Origin: Membranipora membranacea
Lineage: Eukaryota; Bryozoa; Gymnolaemata; Cheilostomatida; Membraniporidae
DNA length: 64,000 nucleotides
Direction of reading: 5' to 3'
Assembly (NCBI GenBank): GCA_914767715.1
Contig: OU612068.1
Span: forward strand, 32,548,001 to 32,612,000
A program made the position numbers and the translations under genes. The notes beneath the pieces are model-generated. The model was given only the letters and a program-made list of their open reading frames with translations. It made no database searches and was not told the DNA's origin. Shown in pieces: positions 34,968 through 46,700 of this stretch; position 1 is the first letter of the stretch, and each line of letters begins with the position of its first letter.

Positions 34968-37900
34968 TCAAACTTCCGAGCTTTCAATGTCATGTTGGAT
35001 AGATTGCGTCGGCTCAATGTCCTGCTTGTCTGAGCTCAAATTATCGATTTCCTCCTCTCCAATTTTCCCGTGCTCTGGAGACCCAACATCAGTGACCTCT
35101 GCCTGTAGCATTGTGACATCATCACCTCTTGCATCTTCTAGTTCGCCATCAGCTATGACCTTGACATCATCTTCTGCTGGTGTAGCTTGGTCTGGTTCCA
35201 CTTGTAGTTCCTCCTGTACTTCCACAGTTTGGCTTGCTTCAAGGATGTCAGGTTTGGTTGCTTGCTCAGCACTCTCAGTAACTTCATGACTGTTGTTATC
35301 TTCTAGCGCCTTTATTGAGCTGCTGTTATCGGCTTCACCCTCCATGTTTATGTCATCATTTTCATCTGCTCCGTCTGGCGTCTCTGGATAAACTATTATC
35401 TGTATCCTCTCTTCGGGTGTTGATGCTGTTCCAGGATTATTATCTTCATTCTCAGGTATCATTTCTGGATGCTGGTTATCTGTCTCAGATGCTGTTGATC
35501 TGGGATTATCATCCTCTGCAGTCAGTGATGATGTGGAGTTCAGGCTATTTAGGATGCTTTTCCTTGCTTTCTTCTTTGCCGCTGAGTCGTTACTTTTTGC
35601 CAAAACCTTTTTAAAAGTTGTCTCGATCTTACTCGGTATTTGGGCATAACTCTGCTTCATCGATTTGAATCGCCTGAAGCTAGCTCTAATTTCCTTCTTA
35701 AGCTCAATGACTCTCCTTGTAGCCACCTGAAAAAAGAAAATGGCATAATGATGCATAATAGATACATAAACCACAAATAAGCATGGGAAGGGAAATTTAA
35801 ATCATTCTACCAATTGATGGACAAGTTGTATTTGACAGAGAGCAGTTTGGTTGAAGTTGACTGGGCAGCAGCTCTTGTCTCGATGCATAGCAAAGGGAGT
35901 GCTGCTGATATTAGAACAAGTTTGATCCAGTTTGCCTTCATACTAGTTGCTCCCCTGCGGCATGACCAGTGGAGGGGGAGCAACTCCGAATGCAGGCAAA
36001 TGGACCAAACTTGGCCTATGCTGTTATCAGGTGTTCGCATCGCTGGGTTGCATATATGACACATGGATATGCAGACGTATTTGTATGTCACACTCACAGG
36101 GGTGGTGGGTTCTGGTGTTGGAGTTCTCCGTCCTAGTGAGCAGTCATCCAGGCCAAGTCTTAAATCTGGTGTAAATCGGTCATTATATGTAGTACCAATA
36201 GAAGCTCTATCTAATAGGTCGGGGTCACTAACTGAGAAATTCAGACTATCTCCATCCGACAGATCATCAAAATATTCAGCTGGAACAAGAATTCAATACA
36301 GTCTATCCACAATCAACTGAACTTTGAATTCATCAGTGTTAAATTGATGGAATCATTTGAAAACAGAGAAAGAAGGAAATACAATCCCATATCCAGACAT
36401 GCTAGCATTAGTTCATTCATCGGGGTGAGTAAAATATCAAGGGTTTGATCTTGGCTACACATTGCCCGATTGAAATTCGTACCTGGCCTTGTTTCTACAA
36501 AGTTGTCTAAGGGGAATACACTTTATTATTGTTTCATCAATACTGCTGAATATTTCATGACAGATTGAGAGGGAAATGTTTTTTCCCTCAGGTCTACAAA
36601 ATAACTGGTTGTGATGTCAATTTATGAATTAAAGATTTTGATGGAGGACACAAAAGAACCTGCTGTCACTCACCTTTTAGCTCTTCAATATTTGTTGACA
36701 TCTGTTCTTCCTCTGTTTCCACTTTCTCTTCATTCACTATCAGAACTGTGATTGGTCTTTCCTCCGGTCTAAATCAAATTACATCACCTTTAATCTATCT
36801 ACCAGCACCACATGGAAATGTATATTGTTAGTTTTTGCCAATGCAGTGTAGATTTCGCTCACATCGAACCCCGCCCGAATACCGTACATAAGGGTGCTCA
36901 TGTCATGTAAGCGCTTCTATTACATAAGATTTCAATGTTATAACACTTACAGCATAATATGACTTTTGACAAACTTCCAGTCTGCGATTACAAGAAGAAG
37001 CCATATAATCCCTGTAAGACAGTATAGAGCACCTGCTGCTACACATCCCCATGTCAGAACCATAACCATCAGCTCATCAGGGTGAACTAACATCTCTGAC
37101 ACCATATAACTCTCAAAATCTACAAGACAAGGATGAGTTAAACTCATATACCTAAGAATAGAGCAATTTTAAACTGTTTTACTTATTGCATTGAAAAGAG
37201 AAAAAAATCAACTGGTAGGCAACTACAACACCATATCTCATTGTGATTATTGTCTTTCCTTGGCAATCACAGGTCGTCTTCTTGAATACGTTTTTTCGGA
37301 CAACAATATAATCTGTTGAAACAAGATGTGGTTACTACAATAAATCTTTTTGAAAACTGAATGTTCACAATAGATGCACAATACAAAGTACGTACTCACC
37401 AATACATCCATTTGGTGCTCCTATCCACTCCAGTGTCTCCAGGCTACAGTAAGCACCCTTAGCATACGTACCATCAGCTGGGAATATGTGACCCTCTATA
37501 CAGGAGTATGTGACTCTGGTACCAGCCAGTAGTGAGTTAGTACTCCGCACTGAGTTGTTTACATGAGGAGGTAGTGGTCCGGGGCAGTATGCAGCTAAGA
37601 TAGGTATTAGGGTCATGTCACAAAATTGCAATCAGCATATCCATTACCATGATAAACAATTTATTTTTATCAATTTACAAATCAACATGGATTGGAAAAA
37701 CAAGTTTTTACAACAGCTTGTCACTGTTACACACCTGGCCGTAGCTCCATACCTCAAAGTCAGCCTAGGAGCAAAAATTATGATATACATCGAAATCTTG
37801 TGATTGAAAATGACCTACACAATTTAAATATATTTAGCATTTGTTATGGGTTCAAGATTACATACGAACTTAGAGCTCACTGTCATTGGTAAGAAGGGAT

Positions 37901-40900
37901 GTGTAGCCAAAAGACTTAAGCAAGAGATACGGGGATTTTTTGGTCCCTGGTAAAATCAAGTATCAAAATCAGCTTTTCTCATGGCTTGACAGCATGTACT
38001 GGATATAAACTGAGATATTTGCACTCAACAGCAATATATACATGAGTCATACGTTCACATGTCGCTGAGTCACCCGCCCAGCTGCCGGTCTCAGTACAGG
38101 TCATAACCTTAGAGAAGTTCCTCTCTGTGTTGTTAAGTCTGTATCCATCATCACAGGTCACTGTGACTATGTCTGCATAACTTGCTTCACTACCCGACAC
38201 CTTGGAGTGAGGGATAAAGTAGGCATGGCACTTTACAGCTAAAATGAAAAATTAATTAGAGAGTTAATCAGATCAGACTTTATGATAGATTTCTCAGCTA
38301 CAGACATGTCAAAAGATGGCAACCCACATAGCCAAGTTTTGCAAAATAGACGTCGCCACAATTCTTTTCTCTTCACGTCATCCCGACAAGATCAAATACA
38401 TTACTAACCAATAGCAGTGAAAATCAGCAGACTCATTGATAATGATGATGGGTAACCATTAAATCTCATAATATTGAATGGGTATTCCAGAATGGTACTT
38501 TCTCTATTCTTCCCTTACTCATACCTTCACATCTGTCCTTTTGAGGCTCCCATTTGCCACTTGCCGAGCATACAAGGACATTGGTGGTCCTACCGTCAGG
38601 GAATGCAAAGCCTGTATCGCATGTGAAGGTATCTGTTGCCCCGTACTCATCTACGCCTTGCGCAGATGTGGCATTTGGCATTCCAGGCAGAGGGCATCTC
38701 AGTGCTACAAGATGTCAAACAATTTTTTCCTGGTATGTACTCAAATATGGCCTGGTGTAAGAAGACTAATTTGGGTGCTAGGCTATAGGTAACTTTATAT
38801 CTTACTCTCTGGTAGAAGGTTTTACAAATATATTTCTGATATACTTTCAGTTTGATATTAGGCTCACCCTCGCAATGCTGTGGCATGAAAGACCACTTTC
38901 TATTCTCCAGACATTGTATCGTCTTGATTTTTGCTCCGTCTGGGAATATGTAACCATCCTGACATGTATACTTTATCTTACTACCATAGTATGTCGCGTC
39001 TCTGTCCATATAGGAATTGTTAACCAGCATATCAGGGGCGTTCACCAATGGGCACACAGTTCCTGCAAAATAATGTGAAAGGCAATATCACAGAATACAA
39101 ACTTTGGATTTTTTATCTCACTCGTGAATGAATGGTCGTATTATGATAGGCAGAGAATACACAACTTGTTCCACACAACGATATTATGTTTGTACTACAT
39201 ACGCTCACAGTTTCTAGACCGCGTCCAGGTGCCAGTATTAGAACAGGTGGAGTTGAAGAGAGAAGTACCATCAGGATGAGTGTATCTATCTCTACACTTG
39301 TAGTAGACTGTCGTACCCAGCGACACCGGGAGGCGTGTTATCTGGTCTGGTGGGCTCAGGTCTGCATAAGCATATACCGGAGGTGCTCCACATGCTGAAG
39401 ACAAAACAAAGCATTCAGTTAAACAGTTGGTTAAAAATTTTGGTTGTTTAAAATTGCAAGTTTTCGTCTCTGTCCGAGGACTGAGAAATAGCCTTAGGGC
39501 GCGGCCACCATGTTCGGCGCCAAGTTGCTCTCAGTTTTTAGGCAGGTCGGAGCACACCTTGGGCAATGTGCCCAGTAGTCAGTAGAATGCAGCGGGTCTC
39601 AAACCCAGGACCTCCAACACTTGTGTGTTTGAGGTCAGACGCTCTATCCAACTGAGAATAGATGGATGGACAGACATATAGACAGTTAGACAAAAACACA
39701 GATAGACGGACGAATAGAGGATATCAATATATAGAATAAGAGACATTAGGTCAAATTAGTATCAAAAGGTGAATTCCGGCCCCTGAAAATACCATATATA
39801 GGTAAAAGGCCAATCATTTTATAATAATATAGTTTAGTCCCCAGTACCAATCCTTGCCATGTGTGTCGTATTATACATAATGTGTATACAGACTTTATAA
39901 AATCACCATCACCAGGCAAAATTAAAAAAATTCTGGTATTGAAGTTATTTACATGCAGATTTTTCGCAGGCATATGGCATAAGGTCATCACAACTCCTGT
40001 CCTTCCAAACTCCAAAAGCAGAGCTCCTCGCACACTCAAATAACTCTGGGTAACCTGTCGCAAAGTTATCATATTCTGGGTCAGATCCGTCATGCCATAA
40101 CCAGCTACCATTAACCTTGTGATATCCTATCCACAAATCTCTACCGTATGTGTCATATCTACAGCAATAATATCAGCGATAATGTTCTAGTTTCATCATT
40201 TGGGGTTATCTTGTTATGCACTATGGTAAGGTAACTACCAATGTGAAGAATTCATTGCAACAATTTGTGTGCATATTTATGTCATTGAAAGGCATAAGAC
40301 ATAATTTGTTGACACTTACAGCGATTTGAAGACTATTGACTTTTCCAAAATGTTATTCACTGTAGCTAGATAACTGTCTTTATATTCACAAGATGTCATG
40401 GCCGCTCCATATCTGAGTCCTCTCGATGAAGAGTCAGATAGGTAATAACAGCTGCCGAGAAACCTGATCCAACCATTAGGGCAATAAGACTCTGTAACAT
40501 GACAACCACATTATAATAATCAAACTAAGGTCTGTCAAGGACAATCCGTTATATAAATTTTGACAATAATTAGCGTCTTACATTTACCGGCGAGCTCATG
40601 CTTGAACTCCATCGCATATATGAAGCTTTTTCAATACCAGAGCAGTGAAGGCTAAGTTTTACCCACCATCGCAGCCACTTATAGGAGGGGCAGCATCCCA
40701 TTCCCCGCTTGGTTCACAAGTTACTTGTTTGGTGATTTCACCTCCTGGGAATAGCTTGTTACCGTCGCATTCATACACTATACTTTGCCCAACCTCAGAT
40801 TGATAATTGACAGCAGATCCTTGGATAAGTACATTATCAACTCTTGGCTGAGCACATCTTATAGCTGTAATATCAGGTCATAAATGGAAAAACAATTTTG

Positions 40901-43190
40901 AGAAAATAATATGGGAGACAACTACCTGCTCCTACTCATTAAAGTATAAATTATGAAAAATCCAAAAAGTTGCTATAGTTTGAACTTAGTTATTTGTATC
41001 AATGTTCTATTTAACAGGTGAGAACTGTAAAACTATCGTACAATGTCTCTCTGTCTGTCTGTCTGTCTGTCTGTCTTACCTAGACAATCAGGTAATGATG
41101 TACTAGACCAGGCGGGATCTCTACCTAGATTATCAGTACACTCCACGACTGATCTGTACTTGTTACTAAGCAGTCTGAAGCCCGTCTCACAATAATAAGT
41201 GATACGATACCCTACTCTAGTCTGTATCTCACCAGCAAACTGGTTAGCTCCTTTTACTGGCTCTCCCACACACCTTCTCTCTGTCATAAGAGATGTCACA
41301 AACGTAGCAGTACCAACCACCAAGCCCTAAGGCACATGATCTCATTAAACTGTATTTTGCATTTCATGACACTGGCATGGATTAATGTAATACTACGTCA
41401 CCAGTCATTCCCATGAGGTCAGTTTTATTATAAAGGCAGTCATTCAAGTAATAAGCTATCAATATTTCATAGATATGGGCATAGGTCTATTTTGTTCACA
41501 ATAGCCTAAACCAAAACTGAACTCCGCCATTATGAAGATACAGCCATGTTTAATATTTCCATTCAAAACAGAATATTAACATGTCAATGCCATGTCAACA
41601 GGAAACAGAATGACCTCACTCTGTAACCCTTCTCATATCTTGACCTACCCTCACACTGCAGGGTATCCAGCTCATGATCAGGTGTCCAGTCCGTACCGTT
41701 ACACTCTATGGTCTTACTGTAGTTACCATCAGAGAATCTCCAGCCTTCCATACACTCATACGTCACCGATGTCTTGCTTGTCACTGTGTTCCTTCTCATG
41801 GTAGCGTTTCCTACTTCTGGTGGATTCATACATGGTGACTCACCTGCAGCATCATATTATAGGGATTAGTTGTTCAAAAAGTAAACTTGATTTGTCACGC
41901 TGACTAAATTTAATGGTGATCAGATAATCGTTCCCTCTTCTGCCACGTTCAAAATCAGCAGTGTTGCAAATACTGGGTGGAAAAATGTGATTGATTGTTC
42001 GATGCTATTATTCACGCTTCAAAATTGGAAATTATGAATCAATACAAAAGCAGGAGGATAATGTCCAACGGTAGAAGATTAGAGGGAATTCAAGCGTTTT
42101 TCAATTACCAACAATGCTCAGATCCAAAATGACAAGTCTTCATTACTCACTATAGCAGTTAAATAGATGTGTACTCCACACAGCCCCGCTGACACAATCC
42201 GCTGTCTGTGTGGTCTCTCCGAATGGGCTCCATCTGAACCCAGCATCACACTCAAACTCTACTGAGTCTCCGATATAAGAAGAGAAGCTCCCAGCTGATA
42301 TGTTTCCATTATCTATTGTCAAGTCCTCACATCGAAACAAGTCGTAATCTGAGATAAAGATTAAAAGCTTCTGTTGTGATAACCATCTCAACTGTCAGCC
42401 CTTTTTTTCTTCTTTAATATGGCTATATGGGGCATTTATATATATTGTTGATTTACCTTTCTGACAGATAGCCTCATATTGCGTTATGTCTTCTGGGTCA
42501 ATAGTTACCATCTCCCAGCTGCCGTCCTGTTTCAGTAATAGGCTGTTAGTTGTTAGTTCATCTCCTGTTATGTCCCTTGAATAGTCTTTCTGCGATCCAT
42601 CAACCCACAGCCATGAGTGGTCATTTACTTTGTATTGACCGAAAAATACTGCTCTGAAGTTGATAAGACAAAGTTTGGGATTATTTAAGGTAGAGACACG
42701 GGGGTCAGCAAACATCAACTTTCTATACACCGTTTGAAAGCTCGGCAGCTTTCCAACGGTGTATAGAAAGTCAATATTTGCTGACCCCCCCCTCCGTGTC
42801 TCTATCTTATATTGTATTATACCGAATACAGGATTATAGTTTTCTATTCGACTTAAAAGTCACAGATTGTTTATTATTAGCTTATCATCAGGTTGTTGTT
42901 TGGAGAGTAGCATGTAGACATTAAGCAGCTGTGGCTTACCTGCTGATTCTACCTGCGATAAACTCATTGAGACTATCAGAGTCTATCGTCGCCAGAATGC
43001 CATCGTTCTCCTCGCAAACTGTCTTTGCAGACTCCCAGGTGGTGAAATCTATCGGTGGTATTGTCCAGTAACACATGCCTTTAAACTGAAATGTCTCGCT
43101 GACGTCCCTCTCAAACATACAGCCATATGCCGTCCCTGAACTTAACACATACAGAGCCAAAATTAAGAGACGCGCAATCTTACTCTCCAT
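34968..43190 (-). CDS. Receptor A: CTLD-4xCCP-CTLD-5xCCP type I membrane protein with long acidic tail
   Basis: Exons: 42940-43190, 42457-42653, 42151-42348, 41649-41843, 41080-41280, 40667-40864, 40320-40491, 39953-40158, 39203-39394, 38868-39062, 38525-38704, 38053-38238, 37400-37594, 36951-37119, 36674-36768, 36098-36279, 34968-35726. All join in phase into 1,256 aa. Signal peptide MESKIARLLILALYVL; CTLD1 split over exons 1-2; four CCP exons; CTLD2 over 40320-40491 and 39953-40158 (WKDRSCDD near its end); five more CCP exons, each with the four-cysteine sushi pattern and an FPDG/YECxxG-type core. A transmembrane helix (GALYCLTGIIWLLLVIADW) follows, then about 350 cytoplasmic residues, mostly in one 759-bp exon: a basic helical start, then Glu/Asp-rich. 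CCP exons are phase 1-1. Likely an adhesion or pattern-recognition receptor; ligand unknown. Confidence 0.88.
39495..39660 (-). repeat. tRNA-derived SINE in a receptor A intron
   Basis: Read on the minus strand, tctcagttggatagagc (D arm/A box) at about 39641-39657 is followed about 45 bp on by gggtttgagaccc, a T arm with B box. An unrelated body of about 100 bp ends near aacatggtggccgcgcc. The order of tRNA-like head then body marks a SINE. It lies between the CTLD2 second exon and the next CCP exon. Confidence 0.75.
41051..41074. repeat. (CTGT)n microsatellite at a splice donor
   Basis: About six CTGT units end directly at the donor of the third CCP exon of receptor A (gtaagacagacag on the minus strand), so the intron begins with the repeat. 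Confidence 0.85.
42690..42805. repeat. Near-perfect hairpin element in receptor A intron 1
   Basis: agagacacgggggtcagcaaa pairs with its complement ending ccgtgtctct. The arms continue through ctttctatacaccgttt / acggtgtatagaaag to a tiny central turn around gctcggcagc. About 115 bp is almost entirely self-complementary: a palindromic MITE or hairpin transposon relic. Confidence 0.85.
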
Positions 43191-43761
43191 GCCGAGCGAA
43201 AATTCAAATAAAAGGGATGAGCTGTAAATTGATAGGTGTTTGTTGGCGAGCCACTCTGAGCTTAGAAAATCAATTCTCGCCAATAAAATATTAAAAATTA
43301 TTCCATTGCTGTCTCCTTAGTTTCAAAACAGGCCAACATATTGATACATAATATATGAGAAAACAGATGTTGTTATCTGTTGGTATTTGTGTTGTATTGA
43401 AGTATTGCTGACCTGTTAAAATTAACAGATAAAAATGATGGCCAATGATAGGCACCAATGATTATTCGTATTATTTAGATACTCAGTTTGTGAAGTGGTA
43501 ATTTATTTGTGCCATGTATTGTGAGGTAACAGAGGTAGAAAACAGAATGAATATTATGCACATTGCTGAAGGCAGAATAACTCATGGATCAACAACAATT
43601 TGACAAATCATGATAACACCAATCAGTCTCAGTAATGGAAATGAGTTTTCGGAGAATTGGAGATTATTAGTTTCTTGAAACTGCTACAAATAAATTAAAA
43701 GATTAAACAGCAGTTGCTCAAAGTTGTATCCTCCTGTTACCAGCGGGATTTGGAGTTTTCT
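43191..43761. other. Spacer between receptor A start and receptor B stop
   Basis: 570 bp with no coding frame. It must hold the receptor A promoter and the receptor B 3' UTR. A minus-strand AATAAA (tttatt on +) lies at 43502-43507, 255 bp after the receptor B stop codon. Confidence 0.5.
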
Positions 43762-46700
43762 CTACTTTATCTCCTCCACATCTTCCTCCTCTTCCTCATC
43801 ATCAGTCTCATATTCACTTCCTGTCTCCTCATCTTCTTCCTTATCATTGTTAGACTCTTTCTGATCAGGAGTTTGCTCCTCCAATGACTCCTTGTGATCG
43901 CTGTGAGTGTTTAGCTTTGTTTTGATATCTGCAGTGTCCATCATTTCATGAGGTGGAGCAGAGGGTAGTGTCGGTGGTGCCGGCTTTCCAAATACTGAAG
44001 AAAAAATAATTTTGGATACATCCAACAGGTTTTTTCAATTATCAAACTTTTCTTAGAGAAAACTGCAGAACTCTGGTCCCCGCTATCATATTTGGGAAAA
44101 ATGGGGATGGCCATGTTGCAAATCTGAATGATGTGGCTTTGAAATTTCATTTTGAAGCTTACAAGGCTAAACATTTCACCATGATGACCTCTTACCAAGG
44201 TTTGAAGGAGAATTGGCACTAGTAGAAATGGTTGAATTTTTGGGTTAATCGATATGGATAGAAGTTGTGGCCAAGAAATTGATAAAAGGGTTACTTACAC
44301 ATTGCTATGAATCTTTGGATAGTTGCCAGATCCAACACAACAACTACAACCACCAATGTGCCCAGAATACCGAGTCCAATAGCAGCGTAAGTTCCACCTG
44401 AAGGTGCCTCAGTAGGGTCATGCTTATGTGTGAGCTTAATATATACAGCCTCCTCTGTAACAAGAACATATCTGGATTGGATACTCATCTGTGTTCCAGC
44501 CGTATTCTGATAGACATTCTGATCACACTACTAGATAGGTCAATTCATCATGGCAGAATTTGTCGCGAGGCACAGGCACTTGAGCAAAATTTACCTTCCT
44601 TGACAGTATGAGAGCACAGATTGGGATTTTATGGCAGTGATTTTGATAATTGAATGCGATAAAATATCAATTGGAGATGTTTTCAGTGCAGTCACTACAT
44701 TTTACATGACGGCTATTAAAATGCTAAATCTTTTGACGCTCATTTCTTGGTTTGTGTTTGATGAGTCTGACTTAGTAAGGACCGCTTGAGTCTCTAACTC
44801 CCAGTACTCACCCACGCAGGGGTTAGGGATGTTTGTCCACTGCAATGTCTCGTAATCACAATAAGCTTCTCTCGAAGTGTCTCCATTTATATATACAAAC
44901 TCATCGTCACAGGTATAAGTGACAACAGTACCAGAGTTTATCACATCTGTGTCACGGTATGCATTCTCCACGTCAGGTGGTGTTTCCCCTGGACACTGAG
45001 TCGCTGTAAAATTAGGACGGTAGAAGAATGTTCTCTGCTGTATTTTAAGATAATATTGGTATAAAAAATGAAACTTTTGGCATTTTCTCAGATAAAATGT
45101 ACCATTGGACTCTCACATATCAGAAATTGACTTGACTCAAATGATGGCATGTGAGATTCTCCCCCATCCAAGGCGTGATTGATAATGGAATACAAAACAA
45201 AATCCCACTCCGATACCCAAACTAGTAATTACCACAATAAGCACATCTTTCATTTCTGAAAACCTCTTCGGTTTGTTACTACCTGCCATACATACACATA
45301 TGCCCAAGGGGACAAAAAATGTTCTAGAATTGTGGAAATGTGCCGTAAGCTGTTCCTGGAGTTGTCTTATATCATAACTTACGTGTACAGGCACCCAGCG
45401 TAGGTTCCCATTCTCCTTCTTGGTTACACCTGAGCTTCTTATTGTTTGATGTATCAGGAAAGATAAATCCCAGTTTACACTGTACTGTGATCTCATCTTT
45501 ATAAACACCAACATTAGGCGTCACGTCAGCTTTTAGGTGTGAGAAAATCGGACACGCCCTCGCTGTAATGGTATCAAACACATATAAGGCTCGATATTTT
45601 CATCACTGAATATATCTACTAACTTGATGCAGTGCATTTTTCCTACAGCTTTCCTCAATTCATTATTTTCTGAAGACTATTGCTAGAGGGTTTTCCTAAA
45701 CCAGACTCATGGAAATGAGGGTTTCTGAGCTCCTCGCCTAAACATATGCAAGCAACCATGATAGATATGGTATACTCAGATAGAAAAGGAGAAGAACTCA
45801 CGAATACAGCTCCAGCCTTGTGGTGACCATATCCCATCTCTGGTACACCAGAACAGTTTGCTTACTTCACCATCCTCAAAACTGAATCCAGGCTCACAGG
45901 AGTAATAGTCCATATCTCCCCATTCATCATAACCGTTGTCAGGTATTGTGTCTGGAACAGCTGGCTTCTGACACCTCAGCTCTGAAATAAACGAATATAG
46001 AATGCTCCATATAATCGAAAATAAGAACATATCCTATTGATTTTGATTGGTCACATGCACAGTTTGAATTAAGCTGAAAGTGAGTGTTTCAATCCTCAGT
46101 ATTTCTCTCTCAGCCTTTTTGTTGACCACTTATCTTTGCAAACATCCAAAATCCAGTGTATGATAGTTAAACTCCTGCAAGATATCGAAATTTACCTTCA
46201 CAGTCATCTGGCAGCTCACTCCATTCACCCCCAGGTAGGCACTCTATAGTCTTCTGTCGCTCTCCATCATCAAACAGGTAGCCATCGAGACATGTATACG
46301 TGACCAGCTCACCGACTGAGTTCAGCGTGTTATCAAACCAGGCTTTATGTACTTCTCGCTCAGCTGCGTTTAGTAGTGGGCATCGGTCCTCTACAACAAT
46401 ACCATTCTCATGTTTGAAAGATATCCAAACCAAGGAGTTAGAGTTCTAACACAATCTTTCTTTGTCAGCCATAGCATGGCAGTTCAGATCTCGCAAGCTG
46501 CTGTATGAAATTTACCTCTCAATATAACTCAAGTGAGTCTTTATATTGAATAGATAAGAGATGTCTCTGAATGGTCTAATCTTGGCTTACTACAGGGGCA
46601 GTCTGCCTGCGCCTTTACCTGACAGTATTGTCAGTGATAAATACTATCCACCTTATTGCTATCGTACTCACCAACACAATTAGTAATGTCGGTCCAGATG

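Noticed and set aside
35315-35614. 99-codon + strand frame over the receptor A tail exon
   Set aside because: Antisense shadow of the long acidic tail exon, with no splice or domain support.
42940-43190. Separate signal-peptide exon in receptor A
   Set aside because: Unlike receptor B, signal peptide and first CTLD half are read continuously in one 251-bp exon.
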